DNA of 48,612 nucleotides, taken from positions 1 to 48,612 of the forward strand of contig CAZVCC010000023.1 in the NCBI GenBank assembly GCA_964626015.1, given 5' to 3'. This DNA comes from CAIKZJ01 sp964626015 (GTDB lineage: Bacteria > Bacteroidota > Ignavibacteria > Tepidaquicellales > Tepidaquicellaceae). Made by a program: the position numbers and the translations under genes. This document shows, piece by piece, positions 48,576-48,612 of the stretch. How positions within the stretch are numbered: position 1 is the stretch's first letter; each line of letters opens with the position of its first letter. The notes beneath the pieces were generated by a model. It made no database searches. It was not told where the DNA came from and saw nothing but the letters and a program-made list of their open reading frames with translations.

Positions 48576-48612
48576 TAGCGGGAGCAGGACTTGAACCTGC
48601 GACCTTCGGGTT
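48576..48612 (-). tRNA. Partial tRNA, isotype not determinable
   Basis: The minus strand shows the 3' half of a tRNA: anticodon-stem 3' side CCCGA, variable loop AGGTC, T arm GCAGG-TTCAAGT-CCTGC, acceptor TCCCGCT and discriminator A. The window ends at about position 37, so the anticodon itself is outside. Confidence 0.85.

Overview
The window is an AT-rich chromosomal segment from a member of the Bacteroidota/Chlorobi side of the tree, most likely an Ignavibacteria-type bacterium. The best marker is the secreted protein at 46613-47557, whose C-terminal type IX secretion sorting domain carries the NYPNPFNP motif common in Ignavibacteria. Lipoproteins with Bacteroidota-style lysine/acid residues after the lipobox cysteine, many TPR proteins and one TAnnTTTG-type promoter fit this. 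No rRNA or other strict taxonomic marker is present.

The ends are core chromosome. On the left (1-4637) are a 36-codon gene, malate dehydrogenase, an RsbW-like ATPase, a large probable outer-membrane protein, an ABC ATPase and tRNA-Arg(ACG). On the right (46059-48612) are an 11-bp tandem repeat, tRNA-Ser(CGA), the T9SS cargo protein, an N-acetylmuramoyl-L-alanine amidase and a partial tRNA.

Between them lies a ~41.4 kb integrative element inserted in the 3' end of tRNA-Arg. The 38-bp tRNA end is repeated perfectly at 4606-4643 and 46021-46058. A tyrosine integrase and an excisionase-like HTH protein sit at the right end, and a 19-bp motif inside both ends looks like integrase arm sites. A second, decayed integrase fragment near the left end suggests an older insertion. 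No relaxase or conjugation gene is visible.

Element layout: (a) 4.7-8.0 kb, orphan hypothetical genes. (b) 8.2-12.5 kb, a plasmid-like replication block: a two-gene winged-helix module present twice, a two-winged-helix Rep-like protein, five iterons spaced 32/22/32/22 bp, paired stem-loops around a GC-richer gene, and a long structured RNA ending in a terminator. (c) 12.6-17.6 kb, a run of TPR, lipoprotein and secreted-protein genes, ending in a polyhydroxyalkanoate-system-like gene cut by one in-frame TGA. (d) 17.6-29.2 kb, a minus-strand type I restriction-modification locus (hsdM-hsdS-rmuC-DUF262/DUF1524-hsdR) followed by a possible ADP-ribosyltransferase-fold protein and a zinc-ribbon/HEPN protein. 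(e) 29.3-30.6 kb, a PIN-domain gene with a partner. (f) 30.6-34.7 kb, a ubiquitin-like conjugation operon (ribbon-helix-helix, acidic protein, Ubl, E2-like, ThiF/E1-like, JAB peptidase) followed by a DUF2958 gene, resembling plasmid PRTRC cassettes. (g) 34.9-44.2 kb, a 17-repeat TPR protein, a MerR/vWA pair whose vWA protein carries a degenerate DnaQ-like domain, two more TPR genes, a YD-like lipoprotein and orphans. (h) 44.3-46.06 kb, the excision/integration genes and attR.

Taken together the element looks like a plasmid-derived or plasmid-capable genomic island carrying defence genes, a ubiquitin-like modification system and cell-surface cargo. Functions rest on motif recognition in the given sequence; no database search was run.
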